Positions 9,891-19,818 of a stretch of DNA of 64,000 bases are shown one piece after another (positions within the stretch are counted from its first letter, which is position 1; each line of letters opens with the position of its first letter). Both the position numbers and the translations under genes were made by a program. Origin of the DNA: Planctomycetota bacterium (GTDB lineage Bacteria; Planctomycetota; Phycisphaerae; Sedimentisphaerales; Anaerohalosphaeraceae); the NCBI GenBank assembly GCA_029552545.1, contig JAKPDO010000013.1, positions 124,001-188,000 on the forward strand, written 5' to 3'. The notes under the pieces are model-generated. The model searched no databases and was not told the DNA's origin. It saw only the letters and a program-made list of their open reading frames with translations.

Positions 9891-9928
9891 AAAAAAAACG
9901 CCGGATGCAAAGAGCACATCCGGCGTTT
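9891..9928 (-). terminator. Rho-independent terminator of the tubulin-like gene
   Basis: aaaaaaaacgccggatg-caaagagca-catccggcgttt; on the minus strand the hairpin is followed by a T tract. Confidence 0.8.
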
Positions 9929-9949
9929 GGGATTGTTTTTGTCTGAAGC

Positions 9950-11275
9950 TTACGCTGTTACCATCTGAGCGGCGACGAGTTCCTCGACTCGTTGGGTCGG
10001 GAAGTCCAATCCGCCGATGATGGTATAGACCCGAAGGGCCTCACGGCCGTCCTCGTAGATGCCGCGATGAATGGTGGCTTTACCGGTCAGGTCGGCCAGG
10101 ACGTCGAAGGCGAAGTTGATGTTGTCCTGCAGGTTGGGTGTATTGGCCATCATCCGCTTTCCGCCGACGACGATGCAGCCGGCAACCTTTGCTGTGCTCA
10201 GGTCGAAGCCGTTGCTCAAGAGCGTCTTTTCGAGATTCTGCTTGACGGCGCTGCTGAGGGCAAACCGGTCTTTGTATTTTTCGACGCGGGTCAGGCCCAT
10301 AATGGCGCAGCCGCCGGCCTTCAGGATGCTCTGGTAATCGACCGGGTCCAGCGTGGTGTAGGGGCTGCTGAGCGAGCTGAGCCGGTTGAAGATGTCGAAC
10401 ATGCCGGCCACGGTGTTGTTGACGCTGGGCCAGAATTCGCGAACCGTCTTGCCCGGGTACATCCGGCTGATTTTCTCATTGTCGATGATAATCAGCGGAG
10501 AGATTTGTCCTTTGGAGGCCATCTTACCCAGCTCGGCGGCCACCTGATAGGCGTTTTCAGCCACCTGCGGCGAGTTGGCTTCACCGTTGGTCGGCAGGGT
10601 CATAATAACGCCGACGTGCTTGTTGGGCTCGGTTTTCCCGATGGAATAGACATAATCCTTGGCGATGCTGACCAGCTCGGCTGCACTGCCGCCGCCGGTA
10701 CCGCCGCCGGCACCAAAGCAGACCATCACATGGTCCACTTCCGTTCCGAAGGTCTTTCGGGTCAGGTGCAGGATGTCCTGCCGCCATTGAGCGGCGGCCT
10801 GCTGCCCGCGGCCCATGTCTTTGCCGGCGCCTTTTTCGCCGATGTCCATCAGAAACTTTTGCGAGGGGGGCAGACCCAGCAAATCAAGGTCGTGGTAAGT
10901 GGTGTTGACGGCGATGGCTTTTTTGTAGCCGAGGTCATAGAAGGCCTTCACGAGCCGTCCGCCGCACTGGCCGCTTCCTATCCAGGCAAAACGGGTGGAG
11001 CCGACAAAGTTGTCCTTCACGCCCGTTTCACAGACGGTCTTGACCTCATAACGTTCCAGGTCCAGAACGGGGATTATCTCTTTTTTGGCCTTAGCGGGCT
11101 TGGGAGCGGATGCTTTGACCTGTACGGAGGCGGTTTTTTTCGCGACCGGTCTGGGCTTGACGGTTTTGGTCTTTTTGACAGGGGTTGTTTTTGCGGTCTT
11201 GCGCACGGAGGTTTTGGCGACTTTTTTTACGGATTTGCGGGCGCCTGTCTTGGAGGACTTCTTTTTGGCTGTCAT
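9950..11275 (-). CDS. Divergent bacterial tubulin/FtsZ-superfamily protein with Lys-rich H1-like N-terminal tail
   Basis: T1-like GSGQCGGRLV, AVNTTYHDL, T4 GAGGGTGGGSA, T6 IIIDNEKI, T7-like LDPVDYQSILKAGGCAIMGL; N-terminal ~65 aa rich in K/A/T/P. Confidence 0.85.
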   Translation of the reverse strand: MTAKKKSSKTGARKSVKKVAKTSVRKTAKTTPVKKTKTVKPRPVAKKTASVQVKASAPKPAKAKKEIIPVLDLERYEVKTVCETGVKDNFVGSTRFAWIGSGQCGGRLVKAFYDLGYKKAIAVNTTYHDLDLLGLPPSQKFLMDIGEKGAGKDMGRGQQAAAQWRQDILHLTRKTFGTEVDHVMVCFGAGGGTGGGSAAELVSIAKDYVYSIGKTEPNKHVGVIMTLPTNGEANSPQVAENAYQVAAELGKMASKGQISPLIIIDNEKISRMYPGKTVREFWPSVNNTVAGMFDIFNRLSSLSSPYTTLDPVDYQSILKAGGCAIMGLTRVEKYKDRFALSSAVKQNLEKTLLSNGFDLSTAKVAGCIVVGGKRMMANTPNLQDNINFAFDVLADLTGKATIHRGIYEDGREALRVYTIIGGLDFPTQRVEELVAAQMVTA

Positions 11276-11581
11276 TCTTTTTCTCCTATTATTATTTTTT
11301 CATCATTCCTAAAAGTACTTCTGCCGGTAACCCTGTTTTACCGTCTGTAGAGTCTGTGCTGCCTTTGCGTTGTAGTTCGGATTTTTGAGGGTTGGGATTA
11401 AGGAGATTGTTTGAAAAAAAGAAAATTGAAGGCATTTGCCTCGAGAAGGGGCTTAAAACGGGGATTTTAAAGATTCCCGCAAGAGGTCCGATAAGCGGGA
11501 GGAAATTTTATCGGGCCTTCGAGAGGGGAAAGCGGTTCTTGTGTGTTGCCGCGGGAGCGGGTATAAAAAGGTCCGGCAGAA

Positions 11582-12124
11582 ATGAAACCGGAGACAAAAC
11601 AGGTGAAACATCTGAATATTGAAATAAAGGCGCACTGCCGGCATCCGGAAAGGGTTCGGCAGGTTTTGCAGGAGGCGGGGGCGGTTTTTCATGGAACGGA
11701 TGAGCAGACGGATGTGTATTTTCGTGTGCCGAAGGGGCGGCTGAAGCTTCGGCAGGGGACGATTGAAAATGCCCTGATTTTTTATGAACGGCCAAACCAG
11801 GCGGGGCCGAAACGGTCGGATGTGTTTTTGTATCCGGCGGAGGACAGCGGTCTGCTTTGGGCGGTGCTGGAGAAGGCTTTGGGGATTTTGACGGTCGTCC
11901 GGAAAAAACGGGAGATTTATTTTCTGGGGAATATCAAGTTTCATCTGGACTGCGTGGAGGGCTTGGGGGATTTTGCGGAAATTGAGGTGATGGATACGCA
12001 GGGAAGCGGCAATTGTGAAGGGCTTCGACGGCAGTGTGAGGACTTTATGAGGCGGTTTGGAATCGAAACGAAAGACCTTCTGGAGCGTTCATACAGCGAT
12101 ATGATTTTGGAGAAGGGGCGATGA
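11582..12124 (+). CDS. CYTH domain protein (class IV adenylate cyclase/thiamine-triphosphatase-like)
   Basis: HLNIEIKAHCRHPERVRQVLQEAGAVFHGTDEQTDVYFRVPKGRLKLRQG...KKREIYFLGNIKFHLDCVEGLGDFAEIE. Confidence 0.88.
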   Translation: MKPETKQVKHLNIEIKAHCRHPERVRQVLQEAGAVFHGTDEQTDVYFRVPKGRLKLRQGTIENALIFYERPNQAGPKRSDVFLYPAEDSGLLWAVLEKALGILTVVRKKREIYFLGNIKFHLDCVEGLGDFAEIEVMDTQGSGNCEGLRRQCEDFMRRFGIETKDLLERSYSDMILEKGR

Positions 12125-12726
12125 GGCCGAAAACGATTGGGGCGGTTATTTTTGATTTGGGCGGGGTGCTGATTGGGATTGATTTGGATCAGCTTCAGAA
12201 GGAGCCGGAAACAAAAGACTGGGCCCCGCTCATTCCAGAGATGCGCCGACAGCCGGAAACGGTGCTGCTGAACCGGGGGAAGATGCCGCCGGATGAGTTT
12301 TATCAGGTGATGCGGAATCGGTTTTCCCTGAGCGGCTCGTTCGAGGAGTTTCGACGGGCCTGGTGCGGGATTTTTACGCCGCGGCCGCCGATGGAGGATT
12401 TGGTGCGGCGTCTGGCGGGCCGAGTGCCGCTGGGGCTTTTGTCGGATACAGAGCCGATGCATTGGGATTATCTTCGTCGGCAGTACGGGTTTCTGGAGCT
12501 GTTTCAAAAGCCGGTGCTCAGTTTTGAGGCGGGGGCGGTCAAGCCGGCGGCGAAGATGTATCAGCTGGCGGCTGAATCGGTCGGCGTGCCGGCGGAGCGG
12601 TGCTTTTATATAGATGACCTGCCGGAAAATGTGGAAGGGGCCCGACGGGCGGGGATGAATGCGGCGGTCTTTGAAAGTGCAGAACAGGTGGGGGCTTTCC
12701 TGAAAGAGTCCGGAATTTGTTTTTGA
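12121..12726 (+). CDS. HAD-superfamily hydrolase
   Basis: IGAVIFDLGGVLIGID; LLSDTEPMHWDYL; FYIDDLPENVEGARRAGMNA. Confidence 0.85.
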   Translation: MRPKTIGAVIFDLGGVLIGIDLDQLQKEPETKDWAPLIPEMRRQPETVLLNRGKMPPDEFYQVMRNRFSLSGSFEEFRRAWCGIFTPRPPMEDLVRRLAGRVPLGLLSDTEPMHWDYLRRQYGFLELFQKPVLSFEAGAVKPAAKMYQLAAESVGVPAERCFYIDDLPENVEGARRAGMNAAVFESAEQVGAFLKESGICF

Positions 12727-12816
12727 AACGATACCGGATGTCAGAGCGGATTGACAGGAGGAGCGGCGGGGGGTACTATGGCGGAAAATCGAGCGAAGAA
12801 CGGGTCGGGAGCGGCT

Positions 12817-13587
12817 ATGCACATATTGCTGACGAATGATGACGGGATTTTTGCACCGGGACTTGCGGCGCTGTACAGCCGGCTGATTCGGCTGGGAAAG
12901 GTTACAGTGGCGGCTCCGTCGGATGTGCAGTCGGGAGCCAGCCACAGCATCTCGCTGAAGGAGATACGGTGTGATTCGGTGGAGCTGGTGGGCAAGTTCT
13001 GCGGATTTCGGGTGGAGGGTTCACCGGCGGACTGCGTGAAACTGGCGATGAACGAACTGATTGATGAGTCGGAGCCGGTGGATTTGGTGGTGTCGGGGAT
13101 GAATTGCGGGGCGAATGTGGGGATTAATGTGTTTTACTCGGGGACGGTGGCGGGGGCGATTGAGGGGGCTTTTTACGGACTGCCGGCGGCGGCGGTGAGT
13201 GCGGCAATCGATGAACCGATGAATTATGAAGCTGCGGCGGATTATGCCTTTGCGGTGCTTAAGAAACTTCTGCCGATGCCCGCCGGACAGGTTGTAAACC
13301 TGAATATTCCGCGTCTTTCCCAGGGCAAGCCCAAAGGGGTTCTGGTGGTACCGCAGTCGACCCACGGTTTTGAGGAGTCGTATGATGCTGTGGAGGATGC
13401 GAACGGTCAGAGTATTTATCGGCTGACCGGCGGGCCTCATCGGGACCCGCACAGCGAGGAACCCGTGTCGGACACCCAGGCCCTGGCGGCGGGATACATT
13501 ACTCTGACAGGGCTTCGGCTGGACCTGACGGATACGGCCGTCAACGAACGGCTGAAAAAAATCCGATTTGGGCCGGAGGGGATGTGA
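12817..13587 (+). CDS. surE: 5'/3'-nucleotidase SurE
   Basis: MHILLTNDDGIFAPGLAAL; SGASHSISL; VSGMNCGANVGINVFYSGTVAGAIEG; internal Met start. Confidence 0.95.
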   Translation: MHILLTNDDGIFAPGLAALYSRLIRLGKVTVAAPSDVQSGASHSISLKEIRCDSVELVGKFCGFRVEGSPADCVKLAMNELIDESEPVDLVVSGMNCGANVGINVFYSGTVAGAIEGAFYGLPAAAVSAAIDEPMNYEAAADYAFAVLKKLLPMPAGQVVNLNIPRLSQGKPKGVLVVPQSTHGFEESYDAVEDANGQSIYRLTGGPHRDPHSEEPVSDTQALAAGYITLTGLRLDLTDTAVNERLKKIRFGPEGM

Positions 13588-14150
13588 GTGTGATTTTTGA
13601 AAGCCCGTGGCTGCTGCTGGCGATTTCAGCGGTTCTGCTGGCGGGGGTTTCCGCCGTCTGGCAGATGCGGGGGCGTCGGGGGCGGTGGATGTTTGCTCTT
13701 CCGGTTTTGGCGGCGGTATCGGCTGTGGGGCTGGATGTGCTGGTGCAGACGGATTCGGAGCAGATTCAGTCGATGCTCGACGTGTGTCGGCGGGCGGCTC
13801 TGGCGGGGGATGCCGGGGCGATAGCTCCTTTTATCGCTTCCGATTATCGGGATGCTGTGCATTCAACCAGGGCGGAGCTGCTGAAGGCGGCGGAGGATGT
13901 TTTTCGTCGAGCGGCCCTGGAAAGAGTGGTGGAGCGGGGTCATAAACTTCAGATTGAGGGAAATACAGCCCAAAGCCGGGTGCGGTATCGTGTGCATCTG
14001 GATCCGCAGCGAAGTGTTTATGCGGCGGGGGGGACTCTGCTGTTTGTGGTGCTGGAAATTGACTATCGCCGAAACAGAGGACGCTGGCAAATCCAGCGGG
14101 TTGTTTTGGTGAGCGTAAATGACACGCCGATGGGGTGGAAAGATGTTTAG
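13584..14150 (+). CDS. Membrane-anchored hypothetical protein, possibly NTF2-like
   Basis: 188 aa, N-terminal TM segments, then a soluble alpha+beta region; GTG start overlapping the surE stop. Confidence 0.5.
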   Translation: MSVIFESPWLLLAISAVLLAGVSAVWQMRGRRGRWMFALPVLAAVSAVGLDVLVQTDSEQIQSMLDVCRRAALAGDAGAIAPFIASDYRDAVHSTRAELLKAAEDVFRRAALERVVERGHKLQIEGNTAQSRVRYRVHLDPQRSVYAAGGTLLFVVLEIDYRRNRGRWQIQRVVLVSVNDTPMGWKDV

Positions 14151-14156
14151 GTTATA

Positions 14157-14210
14157 AAAACCGGAGCCATGCACGGTTGGTTGTACCAGACCTGCACAGC
14201 TCCGGGTTTT
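14157..14210. terminator. Bidirectional terminator-like hairpin between convergent genes
   Basis: aaaaccggagc...gctccgggtttt between the ends of the 13584-14150 and 14231-14653 genes. Confidence 0.6.
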
Positions 14211-14230
14211 GTCGAAGAAAATCCGATTTC

Positions 14231-14653
14231 TTAGTTGCGGGCCAGGGCCTTGCGCTGTTCGACAATGCTTTCGATTTTTTCGAGCAGTTCACTCAGGTCG
14301 AACGGTTTGACGATATAGTCGTCAATGCCGCACGAGTTGGCACGAGCGATATCCTGGGTCTGGCTGCGTGCGGTGAGCATGATGACGGAGATATCCTGAC
14401 CCCAGGGTTGCCGACGAAGCGTTTCGAGCATCTCGTGGCCGTCCATCACCGGCATAATCACATCCAGGAGGATGACATCCGGCATTTCTTTTTCGGCCTG
14501 CTGAAGCCCTTCGCGTCCATCGTGGGCGGTCACGACCTCGTACTCGTTCATTTCAAGCCGGTCTTTGAGGGTTTGAACGATGTTGGGTTCGTCATCCACC
14601 ACGAGGATTTTGGTTTTTTTTGTTTTTTTCTTAATTCCAAAAAAGTCAAACAT
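14231..14653 (-). CDS. Response regulator (receiver domain only)
   Basis: KILVVDDEPNIVQTLKDRLE...DVILLDVIMPVMDGHEML...VIMLTARS...DDYIVKPFDLSELLEKI. Confidence 0.93.
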   Translation of the reverse strand: MFDFFGIKKKTKKTKILVVDDEPNIVQTLKDRLEMNEYEVVTAHDGREGLQQAEKEMPDVILLDVIMPVMDGHEMLETLRRQPWGQDISVIMLTARSQTQDIARANSCGIDDYIVKPFDLSELLEKIESIVEQRKALARN

Positions 14654-14665
14654 GGTTCCTTCTCC

Positions 14666-16522
14666 CTATTTTTTATTGCCCGGACATGTTTGCATGTCCC
14701 TATTGGACATTTTGATTCGTGCGATTTCCGGCAGCTGATTCGGATTCTTTGTGTCGGCCGGATATTCCGCCATTCCCATCATCGGCAAAATGGGCAGAAC
14801 GGAAAAGTTCTTTTTGATAGAAAGCTGAATCATTTTTTCAATTCTTTTTCGGACATTGTCTATCTTTTGGTGATTGGATTCGTTTATCACAAAGGTAATT
14901 TCCGACTCGCCGGTTTGAAGGGCCAAATCGGTGCTGCAGGTCAGATAAAAACGGCTTTGAGCGAGCAAATCATGGATGATTTTTTCGGCGGCGTCGCGTA
15001 TGTCTCCCTCGGGGCTTGCGGATTCAAAACGGATTATCAGGACGGCGGTCTGCCTGTTGGAATCTTTTGTTTTTGGGATGGCTTCGAGGTGTTTTGTGAG
15101 AACAAACTGCGGGTCTGCCTTCGGCAGCGAGAAGTAGAAGCTGCTTCCTTTGGAAGGAGTGCTTTCAAACCAGATAGACCCGCCGTGGATTTGAATGATT
15201 CCTTTGCTGATGGCCAGTCCCAGTCCGCTGCCTTTGGAGCCCGGGCCGGCCTGCCGGGCGACCTGGTAAAATTTGGTAAAGATGTATTTCTGAATTTCCG
15301 GCGGGATTCCGACACCGGTATCCTGAACGCAGGCAATGATATCGTTCCCTTCGGTTTTTAAGGAGACGGTAATTGTGCCTCCGGAGGGGGTAAATTGAAT
15401 GGCATTTCGGATCAGGTTGACCAGGACCTGGCGGAGCCGTTTGATGTCGGCGTAAACAGGAGTAATCGTTCCCTGGGTTTGAGCGGATATTCTGATGCCG
15501 GCTTTTTGGGCTTCCTGTTCAAACTCTTTCACGGTCATGCGAATCAGGGCGTCCATGTCCATGACCTTGCAGGTGATGGGCATGTTGCCGGCCTCGAGCT
15601 TGGCAATGTCGAGCAGGTCGTTGATGAGATCGGCGAAACGGCGGCAGTCCTGCTGCATGGATTGAAGGTATTCCCGTGTTTTGCCTGCGACTTTTCCGGT
15701 GACGCCGGCCAGGATATTGGAAACGGCGTTTTGGATGCTTGTCAGCGGGGTTCGCAGTTCGTGAGAGATGGCAGTGATGAAGTCATTTTTTGTGTTTTCG
15801 GCGATGAGTTCGTTGGTAATATCCCGGAGGTAAACGGCGGTGCCGATAATGTGCTCCCATTCGTCGCGGATGCGTGTCCAGCGGACCCTCAGGAGTCGCT
15901 GCGTTCCGGATTTAACCTGAAATTCACCCTGTGTGGGAGCCGCCAGTTCGCCGGGCTGCATCAGTTCCGCAAAACCGAGATGAGCGAGCGTTTCGGTTAC
16001 AGCTGCACTGTCGGCTTCCGTCGGCAGGCCGAGCAGACGAAGGGCTACCTGATTGCACTCTTCAATTTGTCCTTTCTCGTTAAACAGGATCATTCCGTCC
16101 ATCAGATTGTGGACGGCAGATTCGAGTTTGTGTTTGCGGGCTTCGAGAAGGCAGGCGGCGCCGACCTCCATTAATTCGATTTGGTTAGCCAGCTGATGCT
16201 CCAGCTGGGACTGAAGTTCATTGACCTTTTTTTGGATGTTGTCCAGTTCCCGGAGCATCAGTTCAAGCAGCCGGGCACGGGTCAGATAAACGGGTTTTTC
16301 ATAATCGGGCAGGGCGATTCCGAGCGCATCGGCACCGGTGTCGATAACCGCTCGGACTACCTGCTGAATGGGCATATCGCCGTTCACGATGAGTGCCCCG
16401 GGTTCTTCAAGGAACTCTGCAGGACTTTCAATCAAATCAGCGATTCGGGTCACAACGTTATCCTTTCGGACAGTGAACAACTTCGGGCACGTTTTTCCTG
16501 ATGGGACTATCGGAGATAGCAA
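14666..16522 (-). CDS. Sensor histidine kinase with C-terminal GGDEF-like degenerate region; start may be GTG at about 16453
   Basis: HisKA FITAISHELRTPLTSIQN; NLIRNAIQFTP; DTGVGIPPEIQKYIFTKFYQ; GSGLGLAISKGII; C-terminal ..FSVLPILPMMGMAEYPAD. Confidence 0.92.
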   Translation of the reverse strand: MLSPIVPSGKTCPKLFTVRKDNVVTRIADLIESPAEFLEEPGALIVNGDMPIQQVVRAVIDTGADALGIALPDYEKPVYLTRARLLELMLRELDNIQKKVNELQSQLEHQLANQIELMEVGAACLLEARKHKLESAVHNLMDGMILFNEKGQIEECNQVALRLLGLPTEADSAAVTETLAHLGFAELMQPGELAAPTQGEFQVKSGTQRLLRVRWTRIRDEWEHIIGTAVYLRDITNELIAENTKNDFITAISHELRTPLTSIQNAVSNILAGVTGKVAGKTREYLQSMQQDCRRFADLINDLLDIAKLEAGNMPITCKVMDMDALIRMTVKEFEQEAQKAGIRISAQTQGTITPVYADIKRLRQVLVNLIRNAIQFTPSGGTITVSLKTEGNDIIACVQDTGVGIPPEIQKYIFTKFYQVARQAGPGSKGSGLGLAISKGIIQIHGGSIWFESTPSKGSSFYFSLPKADPQFVLTKHLEAIPKTKDSNRQTAVLIIRFESASPEGDIRDAAEKIIHDLLAQSRFYLTCSTDLALQTGESEITFVINESNHQKIDNVRKRIEKMIQLSIKKNFSVLPILPMMGMAEYPADTKNPNQLPEIARIKMSNRDMQTCPGNKK

Positions 16523-16794
16523 CAGAGGGTTTTAGAAAGAAAGTTATGAACAAATCAGGTTTTTCTTGGGACGAAAGAGGGGTAAATCTGTTTTTGGTTG
16601 GGCTTTGGAAAGAAAGAGGGGGTCAGCGGGGTTTTTTCAGGTTTGTGGAGGATTTCTTTATCAGACGTATTCAAATGGGGCTGAACCAGACGAACAAAGG
16701 GGATGTTGAAAGGATTGCCGGCAAAAGAGAATCCGTGCCTTCATCGGTCCGTTTTCTTATGGCGAAGTTCCTATAATCTGCTGAGAGCGAATAT

Positions 16795-19700
16795 TTACCG
16801 GACGGAGGGGGAGCCGAAAGGATGTTCGAGAAGCCGGCCTGTTGGGGGTTGCGGGAGAGGGACAATTCGAAAGCGGCCCTGAAGCGGACGAGTCTGAGCG
16901 GCTTCGATGTGTGCTTCCGGAAGAGCGAATTTGGTTCCCAGACCTGCCAGAGCGGCGTTGTGGAATATGAGCAGGCCGTTTTCTGTTTTTTCCCAGCCGA
17001 GATTGCTCGGCGGGCAGACAATGCCCAACCGGACGGTGCCGATGGAAAAGAGAGCCGTTTCTACATCCATTCGGTTTCCGTTCAGGAAAGGAAATTCCGG
17101 CGGAATCGTGTGAAAGCCCCAGCGGCACAGTTCGCTTTTATCCGGATAAGCGGGATAAGGGCCAAACCCCTGCCAGGTGATAGCGGTGGGGCTCTGCGGC
17201 AGTTCAAACGCCAGACCGCACTCGAGCATCGCACCTTCCGGGGTTTTCGGAGTGAGGATGTATTCGACATCAACCCAGCCCTTTGGAGAGAGGGTATAGG
17301 AAATCTGTGCGTCAACAGTTTTTGTATCGTCCGGGCTTCGAAAGATCAAGTGGACGTGCAGGATGGTTCCCGCCGAAGTCTGTTCCTCCGAACGCTCGAG
17401 GATTTCTGTTTTCTCAAACAGAGGCGGTTCCCAGATTTGGAGTTTTGCGGAGGCATAGGTTCGGCGTTCGGCCATGGTTGGCTGTCGGCTTGCCCGCAAA
17501 ACAGGGCCTTTAAGGAGAATTTGGTTTTGGTCTTTGAGGGTCAGCCGCCCATTGGATTCAACCAACAGAGAGATGCCGTTTTTCCCCCACTGCCAGGTCT
17601 GCCCGTTTGCGGAGAGAGAAGAGGGAGCAATTTTTTGCTCGAGCCAGGCCATCCAGTCCGGTTTATTTCCATCTGGAAGGAGTCGAACGGAGTATTCAGC
17701 AACGGGCTGCCTTCGGCTGTTTTGAAAGAGGATTTCCATCCAAAAGGCGTCTTCAGAAAGGTTGTCGGGCAGGGTCAGAGGAATGGAAAGGGGCTGTGTC
17801 GAATGGGGCGGAGCGGCCAGGGAAAGATTCTGTTCACGGAGCAGGGTGCTGTTTTGAAAAAGCCGGCAGGTTGCTGTGCATTCTTTCAGGTCTGTAAAAT
17901 CATATCGGTTTTCAACAGTCAGGGTGATGGTTTGGGAACCGGGCCGGACGGAGATTTCCTTTTCAAGAATCCGGATGGGGGTGTACACGGCGCGGGTCTG
18001 GAAGTAATCGGTCTGAGGTCTGCGGTCGGCATAAACGATTCCGTCCGTACCGTACTGGCCGTGGCTGTCGAGAATCGTATCCGCATCCAGATAAACGTCG
18101 CCTGACAAGTCTGAGGGGCCGAGGTTTTCAATGTCCAGATAGGAATTATGGACGGGCCGTCCGCGGATGGAACGGCGAATTCCCTGATCGGCCCACAGCC
18201 AGATGAAGCCGCCGGCGATATGCGGTGTTTTCTGAATCAATTCCCACTTCGGGGCTAGTCCTCCAAAAGCAGTGTCGAGGGCGTGGTTGTATTCGGAATA
18301 CAGATAGGGGATGGGAACGGTTGTATTCTGTGCGTGCTGTTCGATGTGTGTCAACTGGGGGTAATGGCGGGAGAAGAGGTCGATAAAAGAGGCGTGTCCG
18401 GTGTCGGCGGTGGATTTGGAGGAGCGGAAGTCGCCGCCGGGATAATACACGAGCCGGCTGGGGTCCATTCGTTTGACGTACTGAGCGGTCTTTTCGAGAT
18501 TGACCGTCAGAGGATTTTCGTTGCCGATGCCCCAGGCGATGACGGAGGGGTGCAGGCGGTCCCGTCGAACGGCGGCATCCGCTCTGGACAGCATGGCCTC
18601 CAGACCTCTCGGGTCGGCCTGAAAGCGTTCGCCGAAACAGATGGGCACTTCATCAAAAACGTACAGCCCGTATTCATCGCATAGTTCGAGAAATCGCGGA
18701 TGAGGGGTATAATGAGAGCAGCGAACGGCGTTGATATTAGCGGCTTTCATCATTTCGATGTCCTGCCGCCAATGTTTTTCCTGCAGGGCCCGTCCGACGT
18801 CGGGATGCGTTTCGTGTCGGCAGACGCCTCGCAGTTTGACGGGGCTGCCGTTGATTTTCAGGATGCGGTTGTCAACAGAGACCTCACGGAAGCCGATTTT
18901 TCGGCGGATGCTGTGTGTTTCCTTCTCCTCCGTCAGCAGGGTTAGCGTCAGTTCATACAGGAAAGGGGTTTCAGCATTCCAGAAGCGGGCATTTTCGACG
19001 GGAATGCGGAAGGACTGGTGAGGGAAAAAATCGGGGTTTTGGGAGTTAAATCGGTATTGCTGCCGGAAGATTTGCCGGCCGTTTGGGTCGTTTAATTCCA
19101 CGTTGAGCTGAAGCGGGGGCAATGGGCCTTTGGGGTTCTCAGGGCGGCGAAAGAAGCGGATATCGACCTGTCCTTCGAGCAGACCGGATCGGCGGGCGGT
19201 GTCTATGCGGGTCTCGACGTTCAGATTGTCGAGAAAGTACAAAGGAGGCGAAAACAGGTAAACTTCGCGGAAGATGCCGGACAGGGCCCAGTCGTCGCTG
19301 CAGTCAAAGGGGGTTTGGGGCAAATCTCGGCGGCATTGCAGGGCGATGAGATTTTCTCCTTTTTGAATATACGGAGTAATGTCAAATTGGCAAGGCAGGA
19401 AGGTGTGCTCAAAACCGCCGACTTCTTTGCCGTTTACGTAGAGTGTATAGCCGAAGGCCACCCCTTCAAAATGGACGAAGACCTGGCGGCCCTCCCAGGA
19501 AGAGGGAATGGAGAATTCTTTGCGGTAGAGTCCGACTTTTTCAGGGTCGGGGTAATCGTATCGGGGTTCTTCAAATCCCTGCAGTTCCCAGTTGGACGGA
19601 ATAGGGATGGTTTTGAAGTCGCTGTCGCTGAAATCGGGTAGGAAAAAGGTTTCCAGAAGGGACTGCTGCGAGCGGTCGGCCAGAAAGAACTTCCAGTCGG

Positions 19701-19806
19701 AGTTCAGCGAAAGCGTCCACGGAGAGTCGGGCTCAAAGACAACGGCGACGGCGGAAACGGTCCAGAAGAGAAAGAGAAGTCCGTATGATTTTATCCTGTT
19801 TGTCAA
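16795..19806 (-). CDS. GH2 beta-galactosidase (LacZ-like), predicted exported
   Basis: Signal-like N-terminus; WGIGNENPLTV acid/base motif; PYLYSEYNHALD nucleophile region; Bgal small-N domain at the C-terminus. Confidence 0.92.
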   Translation of the reverse strand: MTNRIKSYGLLFLFWTVSAVAVVFEPDSPWTLSLNSDWKFFLADRSQQSLLETFFLPDFSDSDFKTIPIPSNWELQGFEEPRYDYPDPEKVGLYRKEFSIPSSWEGRQVFVHFEGVAFGYTLYVNGKEVGGFEHTFLPCQFDITPYIQKGENLIALQCRRDLPQTPFDCSDDWALSGIFREVYLFSPPLYFLDNLNVETRIDTARRSGLLEGQVDIRFFRRPENPKGPLPPLQLNVELNDPNGRQIFRQQYRFNSQNPDFFPHQSFRIPVENARFWNAETPFLYELTLTLLTEEKETHSIRRKIGFREVSVDNRILKINGSPVKLRGVCRHETHPDVGRALQEKHWRQDIEMMKAANINAVRCSHYTPHPRFLELCDEYGLYVFDEVPICFGERFQADPRGLEAMLSRADAAVRRDRLHPSVIAWGIGNENPLTVNLEKTAQYVKRMDPSRLVYYPGGDFRSSKSTADTGHASFIDLFSRHYPQLTHIEQHAQNTTVPIPYLYSEYNHALDTAFGGLAPKWELIQKTPHIAGGFIWLWADQGIRRSIRGRPVHNSYLDIENLGPSDLSGDVYLDADTILDSHGQYGTDGIVYADRRPQTDYFQTRAVYTPIRILEKEISVRPGSQTITLTVENRYDFTDLKECTATCRLFQNSTLLREQNLSLAAPPHSTQPLSIPLTLPDNLSEDAFWMEILFQNSRRQPVAEYSVRLLPDGNKPDWMAWLEQKIAPSSLSANGQTWQWGKNGISLLVESNGRLTLKDQNQILLKGPVLRASRQPTMAERRTYASAKLQIWEPPLFEKTEILERSEEQTSAGTILHVHLIFRSPDDTKTVDAQISYTLSPKGWVDVEYILTPKTPEGAMLECGLAFELPQSPTAITWQGFGPYPAYPDKSELCRWGFHTIPPEFPFLNGNRMDVETALFSIGTVRLGIVCPPSNLGWEKTENGLLIFHNAALAGLGTKFALPEAHIEAAQTRPLQGRFRIVPLPQPPTGRLLEHPFGSPSVR

Positions 19807-19818
19807 TCTGTTTTCCTC

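Noticed and set aside
9992-11350. 452-aa ORF on + opposite the tubulin-like gene
   Set aside because: Shadow ORF caused by codon bias (few TTA/CTA/TCA codons); the minus frame carries clear family motifs
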